From NCBI GenBank assembly GCA_947652115.1, contig OX393572.1:14714362-14778361 (forward strand): a DNA stretch of 64,000 bases, read 5' to 3'. Made by a program: the position numbers and the translations under genes. Every line of letters begins with the position of its first letter. The first letter of the stretch is position 1. The notes under the pieces are model-generated. The model was given only the letters and a program-made list of their open reading frames with translations, ran no database searches and was not told the origin of the DNA. Below, piece by piece: positions 35,909-49,160 of the stretch. This DNA comes from Blastomussa wellsi. Taxonomy: Eukaryota; Cnidaria; Anthozoa; Scleractinia; Plerogyridae.

Positions 35909-38900
35909 ATGGCCATCAGGTGGACGCAAGAAGTCGAAGGAGGCCCTCGGCGAGTAAATCATGCTGCTGTGTCGATTCGAAACCGCTTTATATTTAGCTT
36001 TGGAGGTTATTGCACTGGCGAGGAATACAACCAAATAATCAACATCGATGTCCATGTTTTCGACACAGGTGAGTTTTTTGGAAATTGAGGTTGAATCTGT
36101 AGAAATGCGGGTGGATTTTGTGTAGAAAGTGCGCACGAGCTTGAACGTGCATGGATTCCCGAATACTTGATACGCGACCGGAAATGCTTTGTTTTTCGGC
36201 TTGATGCGTTTCAGATATTTGGTAACCTTCGTTTTGTCGTCGAAGGGAAAAGCGTCTTCTTGGTTTGCAAAGTTAATCTTTGCACTAAACTACCTAACGG
36301 GAGCTGTTTCTAAAGCTTTTAAGCTTCCCTAAGACTTGAATACTCAAGATATGCGAACTTTCGTGTAGGTTGTTTACCGCGGATTCTAATTTTTGGTGTA
36401 TTTGTGATGAATAAATCATGTTGCCACAAGTCAGCAGGTAGATTGTCATTGTCTCTGTGCTAAAAATAATATCAGATGCTTTACAAGAGGGAAGCAATAT
36501 CAACTTTGCCTCTATTGCAGTTCAAGACAGCCTGGGTTCTGCAACAGTAATTTTTCTATTTTACGATTGGTATGTGAATGAAGCCGTGCATGAATTGAGC
36601 TGCATGTTCAGGCCCAGGTTCGACAGATTATCGATTTTCCTCACTGGCTGTCATGTTTATTTTAATGTTGGTTCCGAGAATAATAAGCTACAAATATAAA
36701 CCAAAGTTGAGTATTGATTATATTTTTATGCTAAAATATTTATTAAATGATTAAGCTTCAAAATCAGTTGACCAGTACACCTACAAAGATATGTGTATGC
36801 CTCTATGAAAACAGGGTAAGAAAAATAAATGTGATAAATGTAGTGTTTTACATTTATATCGGAGCATGCGTATTAGATGTATATTGGAGCATGCGCATTA
36901 GATGTTGACGTGTTAGTAAAACGTGCTCTCTTGCAATGGAGTTTGTTTAGAGTGTTTCTTGTACGTTGGTTAAATCCGAAGGTTAAATCCGTGAGATACT
37001 ACATTTTGGCGACGAGGAAGGTCGTTACTAGATTTGTTTGAGATGTCAGCTGAATATTTAAGCGATACAGGACAAGGATTGAAGTCATTTGACTGCTCAG
37101 AAACTGCTGGTATCTCCGCACGCTGGGAAAGATGGCTACGAGCTTTCGAGTTGTATGCAACGGGCAAAGGAGTCAAAAATGCCGACCAGAAGAAGGCGCT
37201 ACTGTTGCATACCGCTGGAACAGATGTTCAAGATATCTATTTTACGTTAGAAGAAGAAGGAGGGTCGGATAGCTATCGGAAAGCGACGGCGACCTTGAAT
37301 AAATATTTCAAACCGCAAGCAAATGTTCCATACGAAAGGCTTTGTTTTCGTGAAACAAGTCAACTGGCCAACGAAACCGTCGAACAGTTTGTGACCAGAT
37401 TGAGACAGAAAGCTAAAACATGTGAATTCGGAGATGCGGACGCTGTGGAGGAGCAAATTCGTGATCAAGTGATTAGTAAGTGTTTGTCACACGAGCTTCG
37501 TCGAAAGTTACTTCAGAAGGGTCAAGCCTTGACTCTGCCAAAATTGAGAGAAATCGCCCGTTCTATGGAAGAATCTGAGAAACAGGCCCGTTCGATCGAA
37601 GGAGCAAGCGATGCGAGTAACGAGGTTAATAGTGTGGGTGGAAAGGTGGATCACAAAGAAGATTCGAGCACAAGCCATATTAAATGTTATTGTTGTGGAA
37701 GGCTAGGACACAAAGCTAACGATCACCGATGCCCAGCTAGAGGGAAACAGTGCAGGAAATGTAATGGGACAGGACATTTTGAGGCTGTTTGTAAAACGAA
37801 GAAGAAGCAAAATAGTGGCCGAGGCCGAGGAGCTGGAGGAATGAGTGGGGCAGGCAATAGAAGAAGGAGTGGTGGACGCCATGATGTGAGGCAAGTGGAA
37901 GACGAGGTTCAGCAGAGTGATGTTTGTGAGTATGCATTTGGCTTATCAGATGATTCAAATGTTTCAAGTGATGGCAAAATTTCTGTGAAAATAGGAGGTT
38001 TGCCTGTAACAATGATTATTGATTCTGGTGCTAGTTGCAATGTCATTGGTCGCAATGTGTGGGAAGATTTGAAAGCCAATAAGGTTAAATGTGTGTCGAG
38101 CAAAGCTTCCAAGAAGTTGTATTCATATGGTAGTAATCAGCCACTACAAGTTGCTGGCACATTTACTGCAGAAGTTTCTGTTGGGGAGGTAGTGCTAAGT
38201 GGGGTTGAATTTGTTGTTATTGAAAATAAGGGACAGGCCCTTCTAGGGCGAGTCACAGCCATTGCCTTAGGAGTTCTTAAGCTTGGAACTCCAGTCCAAG
38301 TTAACTCACTAGAAGCATCAACTGATGGAGCTAAAGGGGCATCCAGTGTTTTAGACAAATTTCCCGGATGTTGTGAAGGTATTGGCAAGCTTGAAGATTT
38401 TCAACTAAAGATTCCAGTTGATCCAGAGGTACAACCCATAGCACAAACCATTAGGCGAGTTCCTTACCACCTGCGTGATAAGTTGAGTGACAAACTAGAC
38501 GAACTTGTTGAACTTGACATTATTGAGAAAGTGAGTGGACCAAGTTCATGGGTATCACCAGTGGTAGTGGTGCCGAAGCCCTCAGGTGACATTTGTTTGT
38601 GTGTAGACATGCGGCAGGCCAACATGGCAGTGAAACGAGAGCGTCACCCGATTCCCACCATCGATGAAGTTTTACAAGATTTGAACCAGAGCAAGTTCTT
38701 CAGTAAGTTGGATCTTAACTCTGCCTATCATCAAATAGAGTTATCACCTGAATCCAGAGATATTACTACATTTGGTACCCACCAGGGACTGTACCGATAC
38801 AAACGACTGATGTTCGGTATAAGTTGCGCACCGGAGATGTACCAGAAGGTACTTGGCCAAGTCCTGCAAGAGTGTGAAGGAGTCCACAACATCCTTGATG

Positions 38901-41900
38901 ATGTGATAGTCCATGCACCCACTGAAGAGGAACATGACAAGAGATTTGAGAATGTGGTCAGAGTATTGAGTAGCAGGGGGTTGACCTTAAACCGTGACAA
39001 ATGTGAATTCAAGATGTCGCACTTGGTGTTTATGGGTCATGTGTTGTCTGCACGTGGGATTGGTCCAGCAGATGTTAAGGTGAAAGCTGTTGTTGATGCT
39101 CGTGAACCGACGAGTGCTGCTGGAGTGAGAAGCTTCCTTGGGTTGGTTAATTTTACTGCACGTTTCATTCCTGACCTGGCAACCGTATCAGCACCTCTCC
39201 GCCAGCTTACAAAGAATGGCGAACCTTTTGTGTGGGGGCCGGAGCAACAGAAATCATTTGACGAGTTGAAGAAGAGACTGTCCAGTGCAGAGACACTTGG
39301 ATATTTTGACAAGAATGCCCCAACAAAGGTGATCGCAGATGCAAGCCCTGTAGGCTTAGGAGCTGTATTGGTACAACAGCAGGGAGAAGAGCTACGCGTT
39401 ATTAGCTATGCAAGCCGAAGTTTGTCAGATACAGAACGCCGATATTCTCAGACTGAGAAAGAGGCTTTAGCGATAGTGTGGTCCTGCGAAAGATTCCACA
39501 TGTATTTGTATGGTGCTGACTTTGAATTAATGACTGACCACAAACCGCTGGAATGTATTTTCTCACCCACATCGAAGACCTGTGCTAGGATCGAGAGATG
39601 GCTTCTCAGAATGCAACCCTATAGATTTACAGTGAAGTACATTCCAGGGCCCAAGAATATTGCAGATTCATTGTCACGTCTCCTGAGTCCAGTGCCACAG
39701 TCAAGAGACGAGAACGAAACAGAAGAATATGTGAAGTGGGTGGCTCAGGAATCAACGCCTGTTGCCTTGACAACTCGCGAAATTGAGAGAGCATCCGAAC
39801 ACGATCTAGAGCTGAAAAGTGTACGAGAATGTCTCTTGAATGGGAGATGGCATGCTATGGAATTCAAGGAGTACCTGCCTGTGCGAGGTGAATTAAGCGC
39901 AATTGGAAAGCTTGTTCTTCGTGGAACTCGAATTGTATTACCAAAGCAACTTCGCAGTCAAGCACTGAAGTTGGCGCATGAAGGCCATCCTGGAATTGTG
40001 GCCATGAAGCAACGTTTGCGCACCAAGGTGTGGTGGCCAGGCATCGATAAAGAGGCAGAAGGGGTCTGTAAGACCTGTCATGGTTGTCAGTTAGTTTCAC
40101 AACCACCTAGACCAGAGCCGATGGTACGTACAGAGTTGCCTTCTGCACCATGGCAACATCTAGCGGCTGACTTATTAGGCCCACTGCCTTCCGGTGATTA
40201 TGTCTTTGTATTGGTGGACTACTACAGTCGATTCTTTGAAATGGAATTCACCAAATCTACTACATCTGAGAAGATTGTATCAATGCTGTCCAAGATTTTC
40301 GTCACTCATGGTCTTCCTTTGTCCCTCAGAACCGACAATGGGGCACAGTTTGTCAGTGACTACTTTGAGAAGTACTTGGAAGAGAATGGAATTGAGCACC
40401 GTCGAACAACGCCCTTATGGCCACAGGCAAATGGTGAGATTGAAAGACAGAACCGCAGTATCCTGAAACGTCTGCGTATTGCCCAAGCCGAAGGTCGTAA
40501 CTGGAGATCAGAGATGGACGATTTCTTAATGATGTACCGTAGTACACCTCATTGTACAACTGGGGTTAGCCCTGCAGAATTGTTGTTTGGAAGACGTATC
40601 AGAACCAAACTACCTCAACTGCAAGAGCTCACTGTTGAAGATGAAGTCAGAGACCGTGATAGTGAACGGAAAGAGAAAGGGAAGGTGTATGGAGACAGTA
40701 GAAGAAATGCACAAGAAAGCCATATTCAAGAAGGTGATAAAGTGTTGTTGAGACAGGAGAAAGAGAACAAACTGTCCGCGACATACAAACATTCTCCATT
40801 TACAGTTGTTCAGAAGAATGGTAATAGTGTTCTTGTTGAGGCCGATGGTGTACAGTACCGTCGAAATGTGACCCATGTGAAAAAGTATCTCGAGCAAGAT
40901 AATGTACCCCAAGCCACCAGCGAATCATCAGATACCACAGAGGCTCAAGGAGTGACACTACCTTCACCAAGCCAAGAGCTTAGAGAATCTGTCAAAGCTC
41001 CTACTGGAGTGCAAAGTGGTTCTACATCTATCTTACCCTTACGTCCGTCAAGAGTCAGACGACCACCGATAAGATTTCAAGACTATGATGTAGGCTGTGT
41101 TCAGCTGGTCCCGGAGTAGAACTCTTACACACAAATGTGAACTGAACTTGAACTGTTTATTGTGTTATACTTCTTTTGATACCAGTTTGAAGTGTTAAGT
41201 TTGTTAAGACTTTCATAGGACATTCAGAGACATTTGCATGCATAGGAATTGATTAGGTTAATTTTGTTTTGTTTTTCATTCTACCGGACAAGTTATTTAA
41301 AGAAGGGAGGAATGTAGTGTTTTACATTTATATCGGAGCATGCGTATTAGATGTATATTGGAGCATGCGCATTAGATGTTGACGTGTTAGTAAAACGTGC
41401 TCTCTTGCAATGGAGTTTGTTTAGAGTGTTTCTTGTACGTTGGTTAAATCCGAAGGTTAAATCCGTGAGATACTACAATAAATACGATGTTTTCGCAATT
41501 CACAGTTTATTAAGCCTCGTTTTATTCATTGACTTCTAAATAAGTGGCAAGGTATTGTGCAGTTTAGCTCCGGTTTATGGTAGTGATAATGAGAACAGCA
41601 AATTGACACAACAGGCTTTATCACGGTTTTTGACTCCATCTTGATGGGTAGACAAAGTGGTGAGAAATTACAGTGTTTGTGTGGGAATCTGATGGGAAAT
41701 AACTTTTTTAGAAATTGGCGTTGCATAATTTATGAATCGCAACATTAGAATACAATACAGAAGATTTTATTCTCCAAGTTTGAAGACTGTAACTGGGATA
41801 GAAGACACTCAGTAAGTTTTTAATTTTCCATTTACATGTATTTGTCTGAAGTTTTTACCCGCGAACCGCGTCAATTTACAGACAAAGATTGGGGAGATTA

Positions 41901-44900
41901 GAAAATTAACTTAGCGTCTTCTATCCCAGCTATATCCTTCAAACTTGGTGAATACAATCTTCTGCCTAGTATTCTAATGCAGTTGCAAATGTTCATAAAT
42001 TGTGCAAACTTCAATTTTGTAAAAACCGTGATTATCAGTTGGCTGATAGCAATTAACCAATTGTTTCAGATTGATTAATTGGATTTCGATTGACATCATT
42101 TGATCATGCCAGATCCAGTTCATTAACTATCAGGCCACCATGTAATTAGGTCACCATTCCAGTGTGACAGATTACAATTTTCATTTAATCCATCAGTTTT
42201 TGAACCACAGTTCTTTTATACATGTGCAGGACTGCAAATAATGCAAGGACAAGTGTCCAGCCAAGTCAGTATTTTGATCAGAGAAAACTGCATTGAGATT
42301 GGACATCATATTCTCAAACTCATTAATAATTCATCACGTTAAAACAAAGGAAATCAGAACCGTAACCATGGTTTGGAAATGTGATCTTAATTTATAGCAC
42401 AGATTTTTATGATTTTTTTCTTCATTTTCTCCATAGTTTTAGTTTCAATTGAGAAGATATATCAAACACTTGAGGCAGTGTTTCATCACATTTACAAGCA
42501 CTTTGAAGTTCGTCAAAAATACTCTGCTGCACGTTGTATTTTCAACTCTCTTCTCGGTGTTTGGAAATGTGATGAAACGCTGTCTCTCGTGTTTGATATA
42601 CATGTATTACTTACAGTATTGCTACTAAAGTTTCATCAATGCTAAACATTGGCGTTTGCATTGAAAGGCGTAAAAAATTGTCCGGCCATTTTGTCTGACC
42701 ACACTTGAGATTTCATTGACACTGACAAATTTTGTTCGGCCATTGTCCAATTTGCAACTGTTATTTGCATCCCTGTATTATACATTTCAATTTCTTACAT
42801 TTTCATTATAATTATTTTCTTTCAGTTCCATGCCGATGGATGAAACTCCCCCCAGCATCGTGTGCGTGTAATGACTGTGTGCCATACATGAGGTATGGCC
42901 ACAGTGCGTCAGCCATTGGTGATGTGGTATATATATTTGGTGGAAGGAATGATACACATGGCGCTTGTAACACTCTGTACTATTTTGATACAGGTGAGAT
43001 AATAACTCAAATAACAGGCTTATTTTGGCTATCTGTATGTTTTTTCGTGCTTGTTTTGTTATTTGAATTTTTTACTGAGAAAATATCTGAAAAAGTAGCT
43101 TCCACTTCTTTCATTTTGTTTTCAATGCAAAGCCTCTTACATCAACCTGAAATATTTAAATAAATTCAATTTTTTCCAAGGCAAGAACCTCATTTATCTT
43201 GTTAATAGCTACGGCCTGTATTGTTAGCAGTGTTCCAGTCACGGTAAGTTTTTTAGACAAGGTGCCAACAAGGAATCCCAGCAGGTCAAATTCCATACTC
43301 TTCCCCCCAAGTCATTGGAAGTTTCCTTTTAATTTGTCGGGTCAGGAAGCTGACCCGGTTGGGTTTTTCACTCCCTCTTATCAGGAACACATTCTGTTGC
43401 AACCCATTGCAAATTTAAATCCGAAAGGAGCTTCACCCCGTGGATGACATGGGCATCATTTAATATATAGTGTATCAGGTTGTTACATGTACACGTATAT
43501 CTCTTTTGGTAACCTTCTGTTATTATCATAGATATATTTTTAAGGTAGGCACACATGTCCCGGTAACTAGTCCCTGTGACAGGTCTTGGGGACAAGTCCC
43601 ATTGTTTGAACTCACTTGTAATAAATTGTATTTGTATGAAGTATTTTTTGTTTTGCATCCAGTTATCAATTTATTTATTAATATTAATATTTTTTATTAG
43701 TGAGTTTAACATGGTCAAAACCTAAAGTGATCGGAAAACCACCCGCTGCTAGAGATGGCCACTCAGCATGTGTTATTGAATCTAGGATTTATATCTTTGG
43801 TGGATACGAAGAAGAGGTAAAAATTATTTGGCAAATAGACTCCACGTTGCCGTGCTCAGTAATAGATCGCAGATGATGACAAAATGTGATAAGAACAAAA
43901 ATGTAGCACACGAGGCGATAGCCGAGTGTGTCACTGATGTTTGTACCACATGTTGCCGTCTTCTGTGATTGATTACTGAACAGACGCACAGCAACATGGA
44001 AGCTATCTGTTTTATAATGAAGAAAGAAAATAAAAAGCATGACGTCATCAGTGCATGTGTCCTTTAATAGATCATGGGTAAGAACCAATCAAAATGCATC
44101 TATAATTGGGCTTGTTATAATATTATTATAATGACACATTGATATTGATAGCTGAGGTCCACTGTGATGGGATTACTTAGATTATACATTATGTGGCTAA
44201 ATGTTATTATCTTAGGCTAAGTTAAAATCAAGCCAATGAGTTTAATCATAGTCAAATTCATTAGTGTGACGACATGTGATTGGGTTTGGAATCTGACCTG
44301 GCATTACTACTCGGTGCAACTTTCCCATTAACTCCCTGTAATACAGTAGTGAGCTCTCTCGTAATGGAAACATCTATAAGATGGATATCTTAATACGATG
44401 GACAAGTGGTGTTGGCCGTCTCTGCACACCATTTTTTAGTCATTTTACTGTTGCAGTAGTAAAGAACTAAACTCTTTATAAGCTGTACGCCTCTCTAAGA
44501 TGGACAGTTGGTGCCACTTCCAGCTATGTCCATCTTGGATAGAGTTCATTGACTGTACATGTAATTAGAATAGGTCAAGTTGGTCAACATACAGTAATTA
44601 TACTTCTATTACTTTTACCAATAACTGATCATTCTTGGTGTACTGCAACCGATTCAGTATTTCATACTGGGGCCATAATAAAGAACATGTCATTGGCCTA
44701 ATGGTTAGTGCGCTGGACTCTGGATCAGACAGTCCAAGTTCGAGCCTTGGCTGGCGCACTCATCGTGCCTTTCAACACCCAGTTGTATACAGCTGCTGTA
44801 AATGGGTACCGGCGAAATGATGCTGGGAGGTGCATGTACAGTAACTCTGTGATGGACTAGTGTCCCATCCAGGGGGAGTAGAAATACTCCTGGTGGCTTC

Positions 44901-47900
44901 ATGCTACGGAAACCAGGATAAGCTCAAGGAGTATGGGCCTGTAAGCTCAATGCAGACTTTACCTTACATGTATCTTTCCATCAGCCATAATTATTTACAA
45001 ATGTACATAATTATGTCAAGAAAGACAAATGAAGTTCTCACCACATGAAATGTACAGTAATGTATAGGGATTAATTGTTTTTGTTGGTTGCATGTAATTT
45101 GTTTACTTGTTAACTCCAGTGAAAGAATTTGTGAACTTCAAAATTTAATGTTTATGTTTTAACTCTCATTTTTTTATGTAGGGAGAATGCTTTTCAAATT
45201 CTGTTGAATATCTTGACACACAAACCTTAACGTGGTACAAACCCAGAGTAACGGTAAGTTATTTTTGGCTTGTATTTCAAATGGCCAATTAACATGCAAG
45301 AAGTGAGGGAGGCAGAGTTGACCGTGAGCATGGAACTTGACATCTCTCGCAGTTCTTACATATTAATTGGCCACTTCAAAAGAAAACCATCAAAAAGTGG
45401 TAAAAAGAAAAAAGTTGCAGAAAGTTAATCTAGTGGCAGCATTAGGGTGCACAGCACTGTAACATGTCCTGTTCGCGGTCCGAATTGTGTCATGGGAGAT
45501 GCATAAGGAAAAACTTACAACTGCACTTCATACTGCCAACGTGTTCAAAATGAGTTCTCTCTCCATTTAAAACATGTTTGCTGGTTCGCTCATTTCTGAA
45601 CGATACTGTAGTACAGTGTAGATAGTGATATGATTTGTTCATTGTGTTCAGGGTATGCCGGCCAAGTGGAGAGATTTCCACTCTGCCACTGCTGTTGGGA
45701 CAAACATGTACATATTTGGAGGACGAGGTAAGATTACCATGCAGCTTGTTAATGTGTTAAAATGGATTTCCAAAAACATTTAAGTGAAAATCTGGAAAAT
45801 GGCTGAAGGCTCATCTTTTCAATAAAATGTAAAGCCTTTTCAACAAGTTGTTGCTTCCAAAATAAGAAACACTGGGAAATTTTTAGTGCCTTGCCTACAA
45901 TTTTTAAGTCTTCTTATATTTAACGCTTTTGAGGAGTTCTTTTAAATTCTGCGAAACCCAGGCGAGGTAAAGTTTGCATCAGGTGAAAATTGGCCCATGC
46001 TGCCGCAGCATGAGTCCTTCCTAGATGAACTGTAAGTCAATTGCCCCCCCCCCCTCCAACTGATAGAATACTGGGGAGTAACCTGCAAGGGACTAGCATC
46101 TCACCAGGGGGGAGTAGCAATACTCCTAGCTGCTTCATGCTTTAGAAACTGGACTTAAGGAGGCTTGACGGGGTTTTCAGGTGTGCACGCGCTTTCATTG
46201 CTTGCATCAGCTTGGGATCCAAATTTTTATTAAATATGCGCACGCTACATCTGAAATCGGCTAAACAGGAAATGAAACGTGCGAAAATCATTTCTTTTTA
46301 TTTCGAAAATTAACCCGGTTACCTACCTTGATTTTTTGCATGCGGTTAACATCCAGTACGCTTATTCAAATTAAAAAGTTTGGGCAAAAAAACACCTTTT
46401 TAATATAGCTAAATTTCCACAACACAGATTTTTTAATACTGGCAGGTAAAATACAGAATTGAGCGAGCTTTTAAACAACAAAATAAAAATGGGAGGTCAC
46501 TGACTTAGTTTTAAAGATAATTGGCAAAAACTGAAATTTGGAGGTTCTTTTGTTACAGTTGAGGTCTGGCATGGTAACTGCTATGATGTCGTAAACATTC
46601 TTAAAGTATTATGCAATAAAAGAGTTTTAAATCTATTCATACTTTGTCCAAATGATCGTAACAACTTCTCTGTTGTCCTGCATCATTTTACAAGTACTAT
46701 AACAATGATAAAACTCTTTCAAGCCTCCTTAAGCACTGGGGGATATGAGATAGTTGAGCATAAAAGCCTTTACCCCTCTTCCCCACACTCAGTGTATTAT
46801 TAACTTGATTTGCTGTGTTATTTAAGCAATAGAGGACTTTTTCCGTGTTTACACAGTCTCATCTTAACACAAGGGGAGTTGGGAGAATTCGAGACACAGT
46901 CGAGGGTTTGCACAACGTTCAAGAATTCTCCCAACTTCCCGAGTGTTTAGATGAGGCTATGTAAACATGGAAAAAGTCCTCTATTGCTTTTATAAAACAA
47001 GAAACAGATAGCATGACATCACAACCGCGCTTACATACTCTCATCTAAACACATCAATGAGAGTGCATGTATTAGCTTCAATATTTTGTAATGTTTTCTA
47101 GGAGATAGAATGGGACAGTTGCATTCAGGACAAGAAGTTTATTCTAATTCTGTTCGAGTTTTTGACACAGGTAAGTTTAATGGAGCTATATTTAACTTAT
47201 TGTTTGCACAAATTTAGCCTTAAATTTTCAAATTCATGATTTGCAATTCATCGTATTCTTTCCCATCCGTAGCCATCCTTACACGTATTCCTTTTTTGGC
47301 TTAGTGTCACCTCTTTGGGGTTTTTCAAGAATTTTTAAACTATTATTTGGAACTTTTCTTGTATTTTGAGGGGAATTTGGTTCGACACGAAAATGGCTCA
47401 AAATATCTTGGCAGAGCTCCTTTTAATATTGCCTTTGTATTGACTCGGAAAAATCTTGCAGGTACTGTATGGTATCCTTTGCAATCAAAATCTGAGGATA
47501 TCTACCCTTTGCATCTGATTGCATAATCACATGATTAAAGAATGTGAATAAACTGAAAGTGATCACACTTTTGAGTTCCTTGCTGTACAGTAACTCTTTC
47601 AATCCAGTGGTTGTAAAGGAAGGGATTTTTATTCATTTTCTTGGCAGACTAACATACACCTCTTCATTACAACCACCCCTTTTTATAGGTCTTAATAAAA
47701 TTATGGAGGGAGGGAAGGGGAGGGGAGGTTGAGTTTCGACAAAAACAAAATATGAATAAGAAGAGTTGAAACACCTGGCATATGAGTGAAACACAAGGTT
47801 TAATCAAAAAAATAGCGATATGATGTGAAGTATAACTCATATTTGAACTGTTGATGTACATGTACATGTAGACGAAAGTGAGAAATGATCATTACAGTAA

Positions 47901-49035
47901 ATTTCCAAGCAATTGGAATAAAGAAGCCTGAAAAAATCAGGGCTTCGACGGGACGGGATTCGAACCTGTGACCTACATGATACCGGTGCAATGCTCTGCC
48001 AATAGCCACACATTGAGAGCAAGGTCGATTTATTGAGTTCATATTTTCCTGCGAGGAGTATAATGATGTGAAGTATATGAAATAATTCGTGTTTGAACTG
48101 CGAATGTAGATGAAATAGTGATAATTGTGTCCTTGCATAATTTACATCCTGATGTCTTTAGTTTCGTTTCTGCTTGTCCATGTAGTTAAGAACTGTTGGT
48201 TTAAGCTTGAAACATCAGGAGATTTACCAGTTGGACGACGCAGCCATTCAGCAGGTTTGTCATTGTTGGCATTTGTATCATATTATTTGAAGAAATTATT
48301 AACATTGTACATAATTTTGTTTATGGGGGTGTGGTTGACTAATGGTAGTGTGTTGGACTTTGGCAAGGCACTTTTCACACACAGTGTATGTACTTGTACT
48401 TCCTCTGCCATTGAGTTAACAAAACTCCTTAGCGGTCTCTTTCACTATGTGGTATTATGGTGTTAAATTAAATGTTACGAATTGATATTCTCTTTTACAG
48501 GGGCAGTATCACGGTATTTTTAGTAATGCATCAAAAATCCAAGGGACGTTTTTCGGTTAATAGAAGCTGCATGGATGATGATAAATTATGATAAAAAGTC
48601 CTTTGAAAGACTATCGTAATGTATAGATTGAAACTGTTTATAGGTGTTTTTGTGGGTGGATGGCCAAGATCGAGATTGATGCCAACAAGTTTTCCCATTG
48701 CATCTCGTAGGAAACCAGTACTAACATATGTTGCCTCGTCCTTCTGTAGTGATTTAGAAACTTTTAAAGTGTTGATAAGGCATTAGAAGGTTAAATTTAT
48801 GTGTAGCTAATTCTGACCAAACTTCAAATTCCCCTTTAAGTTATTCAGTTTTATTAGTAAGAAGTGCACAAAGTGCTTTGTGGATAATTATTTATGACTC
48901 TAAAATTATTATTGCCCTCAATGCCGTCCAAAAAAATAAAATCTAAATGTTATATGTTATATGTGGGTACCTATAGGACCAAGTGCCCCCATCTTAGAGG
49001 CGTCTGTATGCTGGATGGTACAAATGGAGAGACTC

Positions 49036-49075
<40 letters not shown>

Positions 49076-49120
49076 ATTTACAATTGCGAGCCGATAGGCG
49101 AGCAATTGTAAAGCCCATAC

Positions 49121-49160
<40 letters not shown>

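Larger units (their letters stand above)
36839..41477 (+). mobile_element. complete Ty3/Gypsy LTR retrotransposon in KLHDC3 intron 1
   Basis: A 4639-bp element with all structural parts: 165-bp LTRs at 36839-37003 and 41313-41477 (TG...CA ends, identical by eye), a primer-binding site TGGCGACGA 3 bases inside the 5' LTR, one uninterrupted gag-pol ORF (37034-41119), a polypurine tract (41299-41312) and a 5-bp ATAAA duplication. Short LTRs, this primer site and the single fused ORF suggest the Mag-like branch of Gypsy elements. The lineage is my inference. It lies in the same direction as the host gene. Confidence 0.96.

Noticed and set aside
37703..40912. Minus-strand frames across the Gypsy element
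   Set aside because: Shadows of the intact gag-pol frame; no family resemblance.
44040..44047. CRE site TGACGTCA in KLHDC3 intron 3
   Set aside because: Directly beside a foldback repeat, so chance or repeat origin is more likely than regulation.
47955..48008. Functional minus-strand tRNA gene
   Set aside because: A and B boxes are good, but it is followed by a SINE body and tail, and the cloverleaf is imperfect.
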